NCBI RefSeq assembly: GCF_008386695.1
Contig: NZ_VUOC01000004.1
Coordinates: forward strand, 3,324,576-3,388,575
Reading direction: 5' to 3'
From: Chitinophaga agrisoli
GTDB lineage: Bacteria > Bacteroidota > Bacteroidia > Chitinophagales > Chitinophagaceae
DNA length: 64,000 nt
Of this stretch, positions 1 through 8,328 are shown piece by piece. The notes beneath the pieces were generated by a model. The model had not been told where the DNA came from. It saw only the letters and a list, made by a program, of their open reading frames with translations, and searched no databases. The stretch's first letter is position 1. Every line of letters begins with the position of its first letter. The position numbers were made by a program, and so were the translations under genes.

Positions 1-64
1 CGGCAGCCGGTGAGCAACAAGATCACTAAACAATATGTATATTTCCATTTCATGCAGTACTCCT

Positions 65-3000
65 TTATAGATCCATATTTACCCCGGCTGTATATATCCG
101 TAACGGCGCCACGCCGGCGCCCAGGTTTTCCGGATCCCAATCTTTATAACCAGTTATTGTTAAAAGGTTCTGCCCTTGCAGAAAAACACTTAGCCTGCTG
201 ATATGCGTCTTTTTTAGTACAGTAGCAGGGAGCGTATAAGTAAGGCTGAGGTTATTGAGCCTGGCATAACCCGCATTGGCATAAGCCCCCGTGCTATTGT
301 AAAAATTAAACTGGTTAAACAGGATGGGCGGGCCAGTAGTTACTTTTGCCACATCAGTAATATCGCCCGGGCGCTGCCAGCGGCGTAAAAGCGAAGCAGG
401 TCCATTCCTGCCCATAAAGCCAAAATGAAAGACCTGCGATCCCATATAAGTCCTGGCCATCCGGTTGGTGAAACTGAACAGGAACGTGAGCGAAAAGTTT
501 TTGTACTGCAGCGTATTCTGCAGGCCGCCAAAATATTTGGGCGCCAGGTCTACAAACTCCGTTTTGTCTTTTATCTCATCCAGTGCGCCACCGGAAACAA
601 AGGTCCATTCCCCTTTTACCCCTTCCTTATAAAAAGTGTAATTGCCCGTTTGCGGATCTACCCCTGCATATTTATACAGCTTCTGCCCCTGGGTAGAGGC
701 GCCTTCCTTAAGACTGGTCTGTGTTAATATTTCGTCTGAAGGATAGGCCACCAGTATATTCTTTGGGATGGATATATTCAGGCTGGTGGTCCAGGTAAAG
801 TTGCGGGTGCGCATATTTACAGTATTCAGCACCACTTCCCAACCATAACTTTTGATAATGCCGGGCGAGTTCTTTGTGATGCTGGAATAACCGGTAGTAG
901 AAGCCAGTGGCTGGGTAAGCAACTGGTTGCTGGTGGTATTGTTATAATAATTCAGATCCAGCGCCAGCTTTCCCTTCAGCACTTCAATAGAAAGCCCCAG
1001 TTCCCGTTTTGTGTTCTTCTCAAACTCCAGGTCCGGATTGGCCAACGTAAGCGGTATCAGGCTGGGATCTCCCTGGTAAGTGGATAATGTGTTATACGTG
1101 TAGGTATTCAGGAACTGATAGTCCTGGATAGCATCCCCACCTACAGTGCCCCAGCTGGCCCTTAGCTTGGCAAAATTCACCACGGGCAGCAGCCTGCGGA
1201 ACCACGGCTCCTCACTGATGTTCCATGCTACCCCTACAGAGCCAAAAACGCCAAACTGCTTATTACGCCCAAACCGCGTAGAGCCATCATACCGCAGCTG
1301 GCCATTTACGATATACTTGTTAGCCAGGTTATAGTTAAGTATGCCAAAATAGCCCAGATATTTACCGGGTGTTTGCATATAGACCGTGGCTACATTGCCC
1401 GGTGGCGCCGCCGACGGATTATACAACTGGGCATCGCTGATAAACCCGGACCCTGTAACGCTTTGCCGGTAAGAAAGCCGGTCCATCAGCGTAGCGCCGG
1501 CCGTAGCGCTCAGCGTGCCGCTAGGGCCCAGCGGGGCAATATAATTGATATTGGGGTCCAGGCTCCAGGTACGGAGGTTATAGGTATTCAGCGAGCTGGT
1601 GGTCAGGAAAGTACTGCGGGGATTAAAGAAGGCGGTAGGCTGCCCGATGAACTGTTTGCCTTGCGCATTAAAATAGCCAACCGTAGCGCGCAGGGTAAGA
1701 CCTGTTACCGGCATATACTTAAGCTCCATACTGGAGGTAAGGCTGTTAGTGGTATTGTTATAGAGCAGCGCGAAAGGGGATGCCAGGCTAAGACTGGTAG
1801 AATCTGCAGGACTAACCAGCGCATCCGGCGCCCAGTTAATGCTGCCATCCGGCAAAAAGGCCGATGGGGCATTAGGCGCAGCAAAATTGCTATTGTTATT
1901 ATTGGTAAAATCTACCGGTATGATCTTATTCACCGTGCTGTTATAGATGGCAGACAGGAACAGCGATAGTTTCTGATTAGGCGTGGCGGTAGTGATATTA
2001 AAATTCATTCCCCCGGATTTCAGGTCGCCGGATTTACGCTGCACGCTCTCCAGCCGCCGGAAATTACCGCCCAGCAGAAAAGTGGTATTGCCAGCGCTGC
2101 CGGAATAGTTGAGGTTCAGGTCACTGGTTTGCCCGTGTGATCCGGTGAACAGGTTTTGCCAGTCGGTATACCGGTCTTCCGGCCAGGTACCGTTTATATC
2201 CAGATCCGCCGGGCCGGGCTGCGCATTATTATTCTTTAACGCCTCCCGCCGTAACAGCAGGTACTGTTGGGTATTGAGCAGCTTTACGGTAGTGCCTCTT
2301 TCCATAAAACCACTCCGGGCGCTAAAGCTAAGCTGGGGTTTGCCGGGCTTGCCTCTTTTGGTGGTGATCAGTATCACGCCATAAGCCCCCCGGGAGCCAA
2401 AAATAGAGGTAGCGTCCGCATCTTTCAGCACTTCTACCTGTTCTATAAGCGAAGGATTTAAATAATCCAGGATATTGCCTCCCTGTAATATACCGGGCGT
2501 AAGGTTAAAATAATTAAAGGGCAGGTTACCATCCGGGTAGCTAACGCCATCAATAACGATCAGGGGCCTGGCGGTGAAGCTCAGCGAGCTTTTGCCCCGT
2601 ATGAAAATACTCACCGGCGTAGCCGGCAGGCCGCTTTGCTGCTGTATAAACAAACCCGGCACCCGGCCTTGTAATGCTTGTAATACATTAGGCACCGGGT
2701 TACGGGCAATCTCTTCTCCTCTTACGGTAAATATGCTGCCGGTGGTGAGTCTTTTGCTGGTAGTACCGTAGGCGGTGATCTGTACTTCATCCAGGCTGGA
2801 GTTGGATGGCTGCAGCAAAAGCAGCAGCAGATTGGTATTGGCCAGGGATACTTCCTGGGTTTCGTAGCCCAGGGTAGATACGATCAGCACATCCCCCACA
2901 CTGGCCCGGATGGCAAAGCGGCCCTTTTCATTGGTATGGGCGCCGCTGTTGGGTTTGTTCTTTACCCGTATGCTCACGGCTGCCAGCGGGTCCTCAGCGG

Positions 3001-3385
3001 CCGCGCTTAATACCATGCCCTCAAAGATGCGGTATTTGTTTGCCGGCTCTCCCCCGGCCTGTCTATTGGCGGGCGCCGATACCGGGGGAGTATGCTTCCG
3101 GCTGATAACAATCGTTTTTCCCTTGATTGTATAATCTAACGATTGGTTCTTGAACACATCCTTCAAGAATGTCTCCAAAGGGATATGGCTTACGGTAATA
3201 GTTACTGGGAGGGCATCGCGGACCAATGCCTCGTTATAAAAGAATACGTAATTAGTTTGCGATTCTATACTGGTAAGCACCTTTTCCAACGCCACATTCT
3301 TCCCGGAAAAGGTAACAGACTGCGCCGCTACGCGAGCGCTGATCTGCAAAATAATTGCCGTTAAAAAAACGCACATTATTCTCAT
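65..3385 (-). CDS. SusC/RagA-type TonB-dependent outer-membrane receptor with N-terminal STN domain
   Basis: Outer-membrane nutrient importer that also signals. About 1106 residues from ATG 3385; a GTG at 3394 would add three. After a signal peptide ending near VAAQ comes an STN (secretin/TonB N-terminal) domain at about 25-105, a CarboxypepD_reg-like domain at about 120-205, the plug starting at LDEVQITAYG, and the beta-barrel ending in VNMDL. The STN domain marks it as a transducer that contacts a FecR-type anti-sigma factor, and a FecR gene and an ECF sigma gene lie just upstream on the same strand. Its SusD partner is expected beyond the left edge. The substrate cannot be told from the sequence. 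The in-frame upstream region closes at a TGA near 3460, but another frame opens with a leader-like peptide, so the true N-terminus is uncertain. Confidence 0.93.
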   Translation of the reverse strand: MRIMCVFLTAIILQISARVAAQSVTFSGKNVALEKVLTSIESQTNYVFFYNEALVRDALPVTITVSHIPLETFLKDVFKNQSLDYTIKGKTIVISRKHTPPVSAPANRQAGGEPANKYRIFEGMVLSAAAEDPLAAVSIRVKNKPNSGAHTNEKGRFAIRASVGDVLIVSTLGYETQEVSLANTNLLLLLLQPSNSSLDEVQITAYGTTSKRLTTGSIFTVRGEEIARNPVPNVLQALQGRVPGLFIQQQSGLPATPVSIFIRGKSSLSFTARPLIVIDGVSYPDGNLPFNYFNLTPGILQGGNILDYLNPSLIEQVEVLKDADATSIFGSRGAYGVILITTKRGKPGKPQLSFSARSGFMERGTTVKLLNTQQYLLLRREALKNNNAQPGPADLDINGTWPEDRYTDWQNLFTGSHGQTSDLNLNYSGSAGNTTFLLGGNFRRLESVQRKSGDLKSGGMNFNITTATPNQKLSLFLSAIYNSTVNKIIPVDFTNNNNSNFAAPNAPSAFLPDGSINWAPDALVSPADSTSLSLASPFALLYNNTTNSLTSSMELKYMPVTGLTLRATVGYFNAQGKQFIGQPTAFFNPRSTFLTTSSLNTYNLRTWSLDPNINYIAPLGPSGTLSATAGATLMDRLSYRQSVTGSGFISDAQLYNPSAAPPGNVATVYMQTPGKYLGYFGILNYNLANKYIVNGQLRYDGSTRFGRNKQFGVFGSVGVAWNISEEPWFRRLLPVVNFAKLRASWGTVGGDAIQDYQFLNTYTYNTLSTYQGDPSLIPLTLANPDLEFEKNTKRELGLSIEVLKGKLALDLNYYNNTTSNQLLTQPLASTTGYSSITKNSPGIIKSYGWEVVLNTVNMRTRNFTWTTSLNISIPKNILVAYPSDEILTQTSLKEGASTQGQKLYKYAGVDPQTGNYTFYKEGVKGEWTFVSGGALDEIKDKTEFVDLAPKYFGGLQNTLQYKNFSLTFLFSFTNRMARTYMGSQVFHFGFMGRNGPASLLRRWQRPGDITDVAKVTTGPPILFNQFNFYNSTGAYANAGYARLNNLSLTYTLPATVLKKTHISRLSVFLQGQNLLTITGYKDWDPENLGAGVAPLRIYTAGVNMDL

Positions 3386-3554
3386 GGCATTCACTGTTAG
3401 GGTGCCTGCCTGCCCGGTAGGGCCATACTGCCCTGCAGTAGATCCATCTCAGGCCAGACAGCACATTGCTTGAATACCAGCCCGGATGATACTGTTTACC
3501 CTGAAGTGGTAAAGGGATAGGCTGGCTACAATACTCGTTTTTTTGCATAACTTG

Positions 3555-3654
3555 CAAATGTTTGGCTGATTAAAAAATAGTAATTCAAGCTTACGTTTTT
3601 GCTGTTGGCCAGATGATAAGCCGCCACGGATTAGGCCCCGTAGCGGCTTTTTTT
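3555..3654 (+). ncRNA. Candidate antisense small RNA between FecR and susC
   Basis: A rightward terminator-like hairpin (3618-3629 pairing with 3638-3649, one C/A mismatch, then a T run to 3654) lies in the 410-bp gap between fecR and susC, both leftward. No rightward gene precedes it. In Bacteroides, a family of antisense RNAs that repress polysaccharide loci (DonS is the described example) occupies this same place, divergent from susC and next to the anti-sigma gene. The 5' end is not determined: AATGTTTG at 3557-3564 is an imperfect promoter -7 match. The hairpin is seen; the RNA is inferred. Confidence 0.3.
3618..3654 (+). terminator. Rightward rho-independent terminator with no rightward gene upstream
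   Basis: AAGCCGC (3618-3624) pairs with GCGGCTT (3643-3649) and ACGG (3626-3629) with CCGT (3638-3641), followed by T through 3654. Read leftward it has A's instead of T's, so it cannot end the fecR transcript. Confidence 0.6.
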
Positions 3655-3795
3655 CTACTGATGATGATCTATCTGTTGTTAAACCCTACTACTTGTTTCA
3701 ACTTTTTTGGAGCTGTAGCGCGTACTTTACCAGATAGTTTATTGTTCACTGTTCTATTCCTGTCTATATGTTGGCATGTTATTCCCATTGTTGGC

Positions 3796-4980
3796 TCAGG
3801 GGGCAACGATCAGTTTCCTGCCTTCCACCCTGCATTTTACTTCTGAGCGTTGCAGCGCTTCCACTACATCCGCCAGGCTAAGGTCCCGGCCCAGTTTACC
3901 CCGGAAGGACTGGGCAGGCACGGCTCCCTCATATACGATCTCCACATTGTACCAGCGCCCTATCTGACGTAATACCGTGGGAAGGTCCGCATCCTTGAAA
4001 TAGAAGATCCCATCTTTCCATGCCACCGCTGCTGAAAGGTCTGCATTGTTCACAATCTTTATGTTGCTCCCTTTGTTCACCTGCGCCTGCTGTCCCGGCG
4101 TCAAGGCCGCCTGCCGGTTGCCGGCGCGCACTCTTACAGCCCCTTCAAGCAGGGTGGTAGTAATGGATGGTTCATCCGTATAGGCATTCACATTAAAATC
4201 CGTTCCCAGAACCTCTATTATAGTTGTGCTCTCATTGTTCACCTTTACTTTAAATGGCTGGGTAGCATTCTGCATCACCTCAAAATAGGCCTCCCCGGTT
4301 ACTTCCACTACCCGGTCCCCGGCCGTAAAGGCGGTGGGGTAGCGTAAGGAGGAAGCTGCATTCAGCCATACTTTGGTGCCATCCGGCAGCGTTACCCGGA
4401 ACTGGCCGCCAATAGGAGTGGTTAGCTTATTATAGCCCGCCGCTTCCGGCGTACCCTCCGTGTAGTAGTATAGCTGGCCGCCCTGTTGCCGGATAGCGGT
4501 GTGACCTTGTCTGATGGCAAGGCCACCCGTACTGTCCAGCATTACCTCCGATCCATCTGCCAGCGTAAGCATAGCTTTGTGGCCGCCCGGCAGGATCACC
4601 TCTGCTGTGAGGTCCTGCTGGCTATGTGTTTGCTGTAACCAATAGTAGCCCCCTACTCCAATTGCCAGCACTAACACCGCCGCCGCTGCCACCCACCGGA
4701 ACCTGTGCAGGATCGAAACCTTATGTACAGGCGCCGGCGCGTTCCCCAGGCCCAGCGGAATGCCCGCTGCTATCAATAACTGATCAGACCTTCTCTTTGC
4801 AGCCTCCAGCTCCCTTAATCCGTTTTCTACATACCCCTCGTGCAACATTTCTTCCAATGCCGCTGCATTCGCTGCCGAAGCCCGTTTCCAATCTTCCAGC
4901 TCCATCAATTCCTGTTCATTTGCTTCCTGCTTCAACAGCTTTGCGATCAAGATCGGTATTCGTTCCAGTGTATCACTCAT
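3796..4980 (-). CDS. FecR-family anti-sigma factor
   Basis: Inner-membrane anti-sigma factor that holds the ECF sigma factor encoded next to it until an outer-membrane STN receptor signals substrate binding. 394 residues: cytoplasmic N-terminal region, one membrane segment at about 93-114 (after FRW, alanine/valine-rich), a periplasmic FecR domain at about 125-290 containing LPDGTKVWLNAASSL and FEV motifs, and a C-terminal DUF4974-type domain (FYFKDADLPTVLRQIGRWYN). It lies 81 bp downstream of the sigma gene and 410 bp upstream of susC, all leftward, the standard Bacteroidota order. Start ATG 4980 is the first in frame. No truncation seen. Confidence 0.95.
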   Translation of the reverse strand: MSDTLERIPILIAKLLKQEANEQELMELEDWKRASAANAAALEEMLHEGYVENGLRELEAAKRRSDQLLIAAGIPLGLGNAPAPVHKVSILHRFRWVAAAAVLVLAIGVGGYYWLQQTHSQQDLTAEVILPGGHKAMLTLADGSEVMLDSTGGLAIRQGHTAIRQQGGQLYYYTEGTPEAAGYNKLTTPIGGQFRVTLPDGTKVWLNAASSLRYPTAFTAGDRVVEVTGEAYFEVMQNATQPFKVKVNNESTTIIEVLGTDFNVNAYTDEPSITTTLLEGAVRVRAGNRQAALTPGQQAQVNKGSNIKIVNNADLSAAVAWKDGIFYFKDADLPTVLRQIGRWYNVEIVYEGAVPAQSFRGKLGRDLSLADVVEALQRSEVKCRVEGRKLIVAP

Positions 4981-5061
4981 AAAGTAAGTTCGCTATCCGG
5001 TGCTTTCTACTATATATACTGAGGGCCTGCCGGATTGTTACGGAGAAAAATGAATTTTTTT

Positions 5062-5649
5062 TCAGGGATTTACCCAAACGGCCATTTTTATGATGATGAT
5101 CAATTCCGTGCGGTAGAGGGTAGCCCTTAAGATCTTCAGCGCTTCGGCCTTACGCACCCGTACAGAGGCGTCTTTCATGTTCAGTTGCCGGGCAATTTCC
5201 GCGTTCTTGAGGCCATCAATATAAGCCAGCTTAAACACCTCGCGTATATGCGGTGGCAGTTGGTCGATCTCTGCGCGGATAAGGGTGAATAAACGGCCTT
5301 CTATGATCTCGCGGAAGTACTGGTCCTCGTGCTCCTGCTCACTTATATGCAGCAACGCCCGCATATGCTGCATGTCCCGCTGCTGTTTTTTGAGCAGATC
5401 ATAACAGGCATTACGGGTCATGACCCGCAGGTAAGCCAGCAGATGGCGGTCATTCTCGAACAGCTTACGCTGTGTCCACAGCTGGATAAAGACCTCCGCC
5501 ACGATATCCGGGGCGGCGTCCGCGGCCAGCCGTTTAGCCAGGTAATAGAGCTCAGGATAGTATTGATTGTAGATGGCCGTGAAAGCCGTAGTTTGTCCGT
5601 CCGCCAGTTGCTGCAGTAAAGTTGGCTCCTCGTTAAATAATGCTTTCAA
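5062..5649 (-). CDS. ECF-type RNA polymerase sigma-70 factor (Bacteroidota family)
   Basis: Extracytoplasmic-function sigma factor, 195 residues. Region 2 (about 20-85: FTAIYNQYYPELYYLAKRL, then DIVAEVFIQLW) binds core polymerase and the -10 element; region 4 (about 125-180: LPPHIREVFKLAYIDGLKNAEIA) is the helix-turn-helix for the -35 element. No further domains. It is the first gene of a leftward sigma-FecR-SusC unit and should drive the receptor locus when released by FecR. The C-terminus is hydrophobic (LIIIIKMAVW), which is slightly unusual. Only two domains and a typical length support the ECF call. Confidence 0.95.
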   Translation of the reverse strand: MKALFNEEPTLLQQLADGQTTAFTAIYNQYYPELYYLAKRLAADAAPDIVAEVFIQLWTQRKLFENDRHLLAYLRVMTRNACYDLLKKQQRDMQHMRALLHISEQEHEDQYFREIIEGRLFTLIRAEIDQLPPHIREVFKLAYIDGLKNAEIARQLNMKDASVRVRKAEALKILRATLYRTELIIIIKMAVWVNP

Positions 5650-5910
5650 TATCAGTGGTCGTTACAGATCAGATAAATCATCACTACTAATATACTGATT
5701 TACAGTTGAATATAGAAAACTATTATTTGTTGGCCGCCGGGGCGCTGTATAGCTATTTCAGGACCGGACGGCGCCATTCCATAATCGAACAGGCATTGTC
5801 CGTTTCCGGACAAACCGCCCTGTTAAAACGCGTCTTTTCCCCTGAAAATGAGGCATCTATATAACTGGCACAAAGACTGTAACTTACTGTCAACTCATTC
5901 TTTTACGGAC

Positions 5911-8292
5911 ATGCCTTATAACGATCTGAAAATTGCCGGGCGTAATCTACGGAAAGACCGCTTCTATACTATCATTAATGTAACAGGACTGGCCATCGCC
6001 ATGGCCGCTTTCCTGCTCATTATCCATTATGTGCAGTTTGAGCGCAGTTATGAGAACTTCTATAAAAAAGCGGATCATATTTACCGGGTAACGCTGAACA
6101 TGTATAAGGATGGGGCCTTTATTACCACCGATTGTGAAACCCATCCGCCCCTGGCGCCTTTACTCAAATCTCAGCTGCCGGAGGTAAAGGATTATGTACG
6201 TATACAGCGTATAGGGTTGAGTGAAGTAACCACCCCGCAACACCAGGCATTCCTGCAGGAGCGGATCTATGCCGCAGACTCTTCCATGTTCTCCATATTC
6301 AATTGTGAATTTATCAAGGGCGATCCTTCCCGGGCTTTAAAAGGCCCTGACGATGCCATATTAACCGCCTCCACGGCTCGTAAATACTTTGGCGACAGGG
6401 ATCCGGTTGGCCAAACCCTTACCCTGAGAGGCAGAAACGTAACGGTAGCCGGCATTATCAAAGACCAGCCGGGCAATACCCACCTTAAATACGATATACT
6501 GCTTTCTTTTCATTTTGTGACTGAACTGGGAATCGACCTCGATAGCTGGAATAGCAATAATAATTTCCTCTACCTGGAGATGCAGCCCGGCGTTAACCTA
6601 TCCGCTTTTAATGCCAAGCTGGCGGCGCTTTGCAAAGCGCAAACCCAGTTAAGGGATAAGATCTACACGGCAGAACCGATAAAAGATATACATCTCCATT
6701 CCAAAAAAACATTCGAGCCGGAAGTGAATAGTGATGTAAAGACCGTACAGTTCCTGCTGATCGTAGCCTTTCTGATACTGCTGATAGGCACCATTAATTA
6801 TGTGAACCTTACTACTGCCCGGTCTGCGGAGCGGTTAAAAGAAGCCAGCATCAAGAAGATCCTGGGCGCATCGCAATGGCTGCTGATAAAACAGTTCTTT
6901 GCGGAATCGCTTATTATTAACGTACTGGCCTTTTCACTAGCCCTGGTACTGATCTGGATAGCCATGCCGTTCTATGCTGGTATTGTAGGTAAGGTGGCCG
7001 CGGCGGGTATTTTTACCAGCGCCGGTTTCTGGGGTATCAGTACTGCGCTGTTTGTATTAAACGGTTTATTATCCGGCCTGTACCCGGCCTATGCACTGTC
7101 ATCCGCCAAAGCGGTGAGTGCCCTTAGCCGCAGCTTTACAAACGCATTAAAAGGCGGCAGCCTGCGCAAAACGCTGGTAGTAGGCCAGTTCACCATTGCA
7201 TCTGTAGTACTGGTGGCCTCCCTGATCGTATACCAGCAGCTTTCATACATGCGCCATCAAAACCTGGGTATGAATATAGACCAGGTGCTGGTATTGCGGG
7301 CGCCAGAGCTGCAGCATGACAGCACCAGCGCCCCTGCATTCAAAAGCGAATTGCAGCAGCTGAGCGGCGTTCAAAAAGTAGCGATGGGCGGCTCTATGCC
7401 TGGCCAGGGACTGGAATATCTGTCCACCACCTCGCATGTAACGCGGCAGGGCGATAACGGCAAATCCAGCTATAACTACTACCTCTATGGCATTGACGCG
7501 GACTTTATACCCACTATGAATATAAAGATGGCCGCCGGCCGCAATTTTGTAGCGGGCACGCCCAACAACCGGGAACTGGTTATTAACGAAGAAGCCTGCA
7601 AACGCTTAGGGTTCCGCAGCCCGGAAGAAGCCATCGGGCAAAAGCTGAATTTCTGGGGAGGATACTCCACCGTAGTGGGCGTTATAAAAAACTATCATCA
7701 GCGTTCGTTAAAGGAAGCCCTGCTACCCATGATCCATTTTTATATGAATAATGCCGCAGGTTATTTTGCGCTGAAAATAAAAAGCACAGATCTGCCCCAC
7801 ACGCTGGCTGCTGTGGAGAAAAAATGGCAGGCCCAGTTTAAAGAACATCCGTTTGAATACTATTTCCTGGACGAAATGTTTAACCAGCAATACCAGGCGG
7901 ATCAGCGCCTGGGCGAGATCGTGAATATCTTCTCTATATTCACCATCTTCATTACCTGCTTAGGGCTGCTGGGCCTTACCGCTTATAACGTATCCCGCCG
8001 CACCCGGGAAATAGGTATCCGCAAAGTACTGGGCTCCAGCGTAAGCGGTATTATACACCTGCTGGCCCGCGACTTCATCCGTCTGGTGGTCATTGCCATC
8101 ATCATTGCTACGCCTATTGCCTGGTGGACGATGGATCAATGGCTGCAGGACTTCGTATACCGCATTACGATCCCCTGGTGGGTATTTATCACCGCCGGCG
8201 GGTCTATGATCTTTATCGCGCTGTGCACTATTGGCCTGCAGTCCGTAAAAGCAGCGTTGATGGATCCGGTGAAGAGTTTGCGGAGTGAATAA
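5911..8292 (+). CDS. FtsX-type ABC transporter permease (MacB-like), copy 1
   Basis: Inner-membrane permease of the large FtsX/MacB type, about 793 residues from ATG 5911 (MPYNDLKIAGRNLRKD). An ATG at 5848 would add 21 polar residues that do not resemble a signal peptide. Layout: membrane helix at about 20-40, periplasmic MacB_PCD domain, three helices between about 285 and 415, a second helix / periplasmic domain half, and three C-terminal helices. FtsX signatures ARSAERLKEASIKKILGAS and RRTREIGIRKVLGSS are visible in both halves. Such proteins usually work with a separate MacB/LolD-like ATPase; none is encoded here. A close paralogue follows directly, so the two probably form a heterodimer or act on related substrates. 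Confidence 0.9.
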   Translation: MPYNDLKIAGRNLRKDRFYTIINVTGLAIAMAAFLLIIHYVQFERSYENFYKKADHIYRVTLNMYKDGAFITTDCETHPPLAPLLKSQLPEVKDYVRIQRIGLSEVTTPQHQAFLQERIYAADSSMFSIFNCEFIKGDPSRALKGPDDAILTASTARKYFGDRDPVGQTLTLRGRNVTVAGIIKDQPGNTHLKYDILLSFHFVTELGIDLDSWNSNNNFLYLEMQPGVNLSAFNAKLAALCKAQTQLRDKIYTAEPIKDIHLHSKKTFEPEVNSDVKTVQFLLIVAFLILLIGTINYVNLTTARSAERLKEASIKKILGASQWLLIKQFFAESLIINVLAFSLALVLIWIAMPFYAGIVGKVAAAGIFTSAGFWGISTALFVLNGLLSGLYPAYALSSAKAVSALSRSFTNALKGGSLRKTLVVGQFTIASVVLVASLIVYQQLSYMRHQNLGMNIDQVLVLRAPELQHDSTSAPAFKSELQQLSGVQKVAMGGSMPGQGLEYLSTTSHVTRQGDNGKSSYNYYLYGIDADFIPTMNIKMAAGRNFVAGTPNNRELVINEEACKRLGFRSPEEAIGQKLNFWGGYSTVVGVIKNYHQRSLKEALLPMIHFYMNNAAGYFALKIKSTDLPHTLAAVEKKWQAQFKEHPFEYYFLDEMFNQQYQADQRLGEIVNIFSIFTIFITCLGLLGLTAYNVSRRTREIGIRKVLGSSVSGIIHLLARDFIRLVVIAIIIATPIAWWTMDQWLQDFVYRITIPWWVFITAGGSMIFIALCTIGLQSVKAALMDPVKSLRSE

Positions 8293-8328
8293 CACATGAT
8301 CCGTTTTATCAACCAAAAATATTGTTGC

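Noticed and set aside
3743-3795. Rightward 77-codon frame ending near 3846
   Set aside because: Overlaps the 3' end of fecR on the other strand; hydrophobic but without conserved features or a clear start signal.
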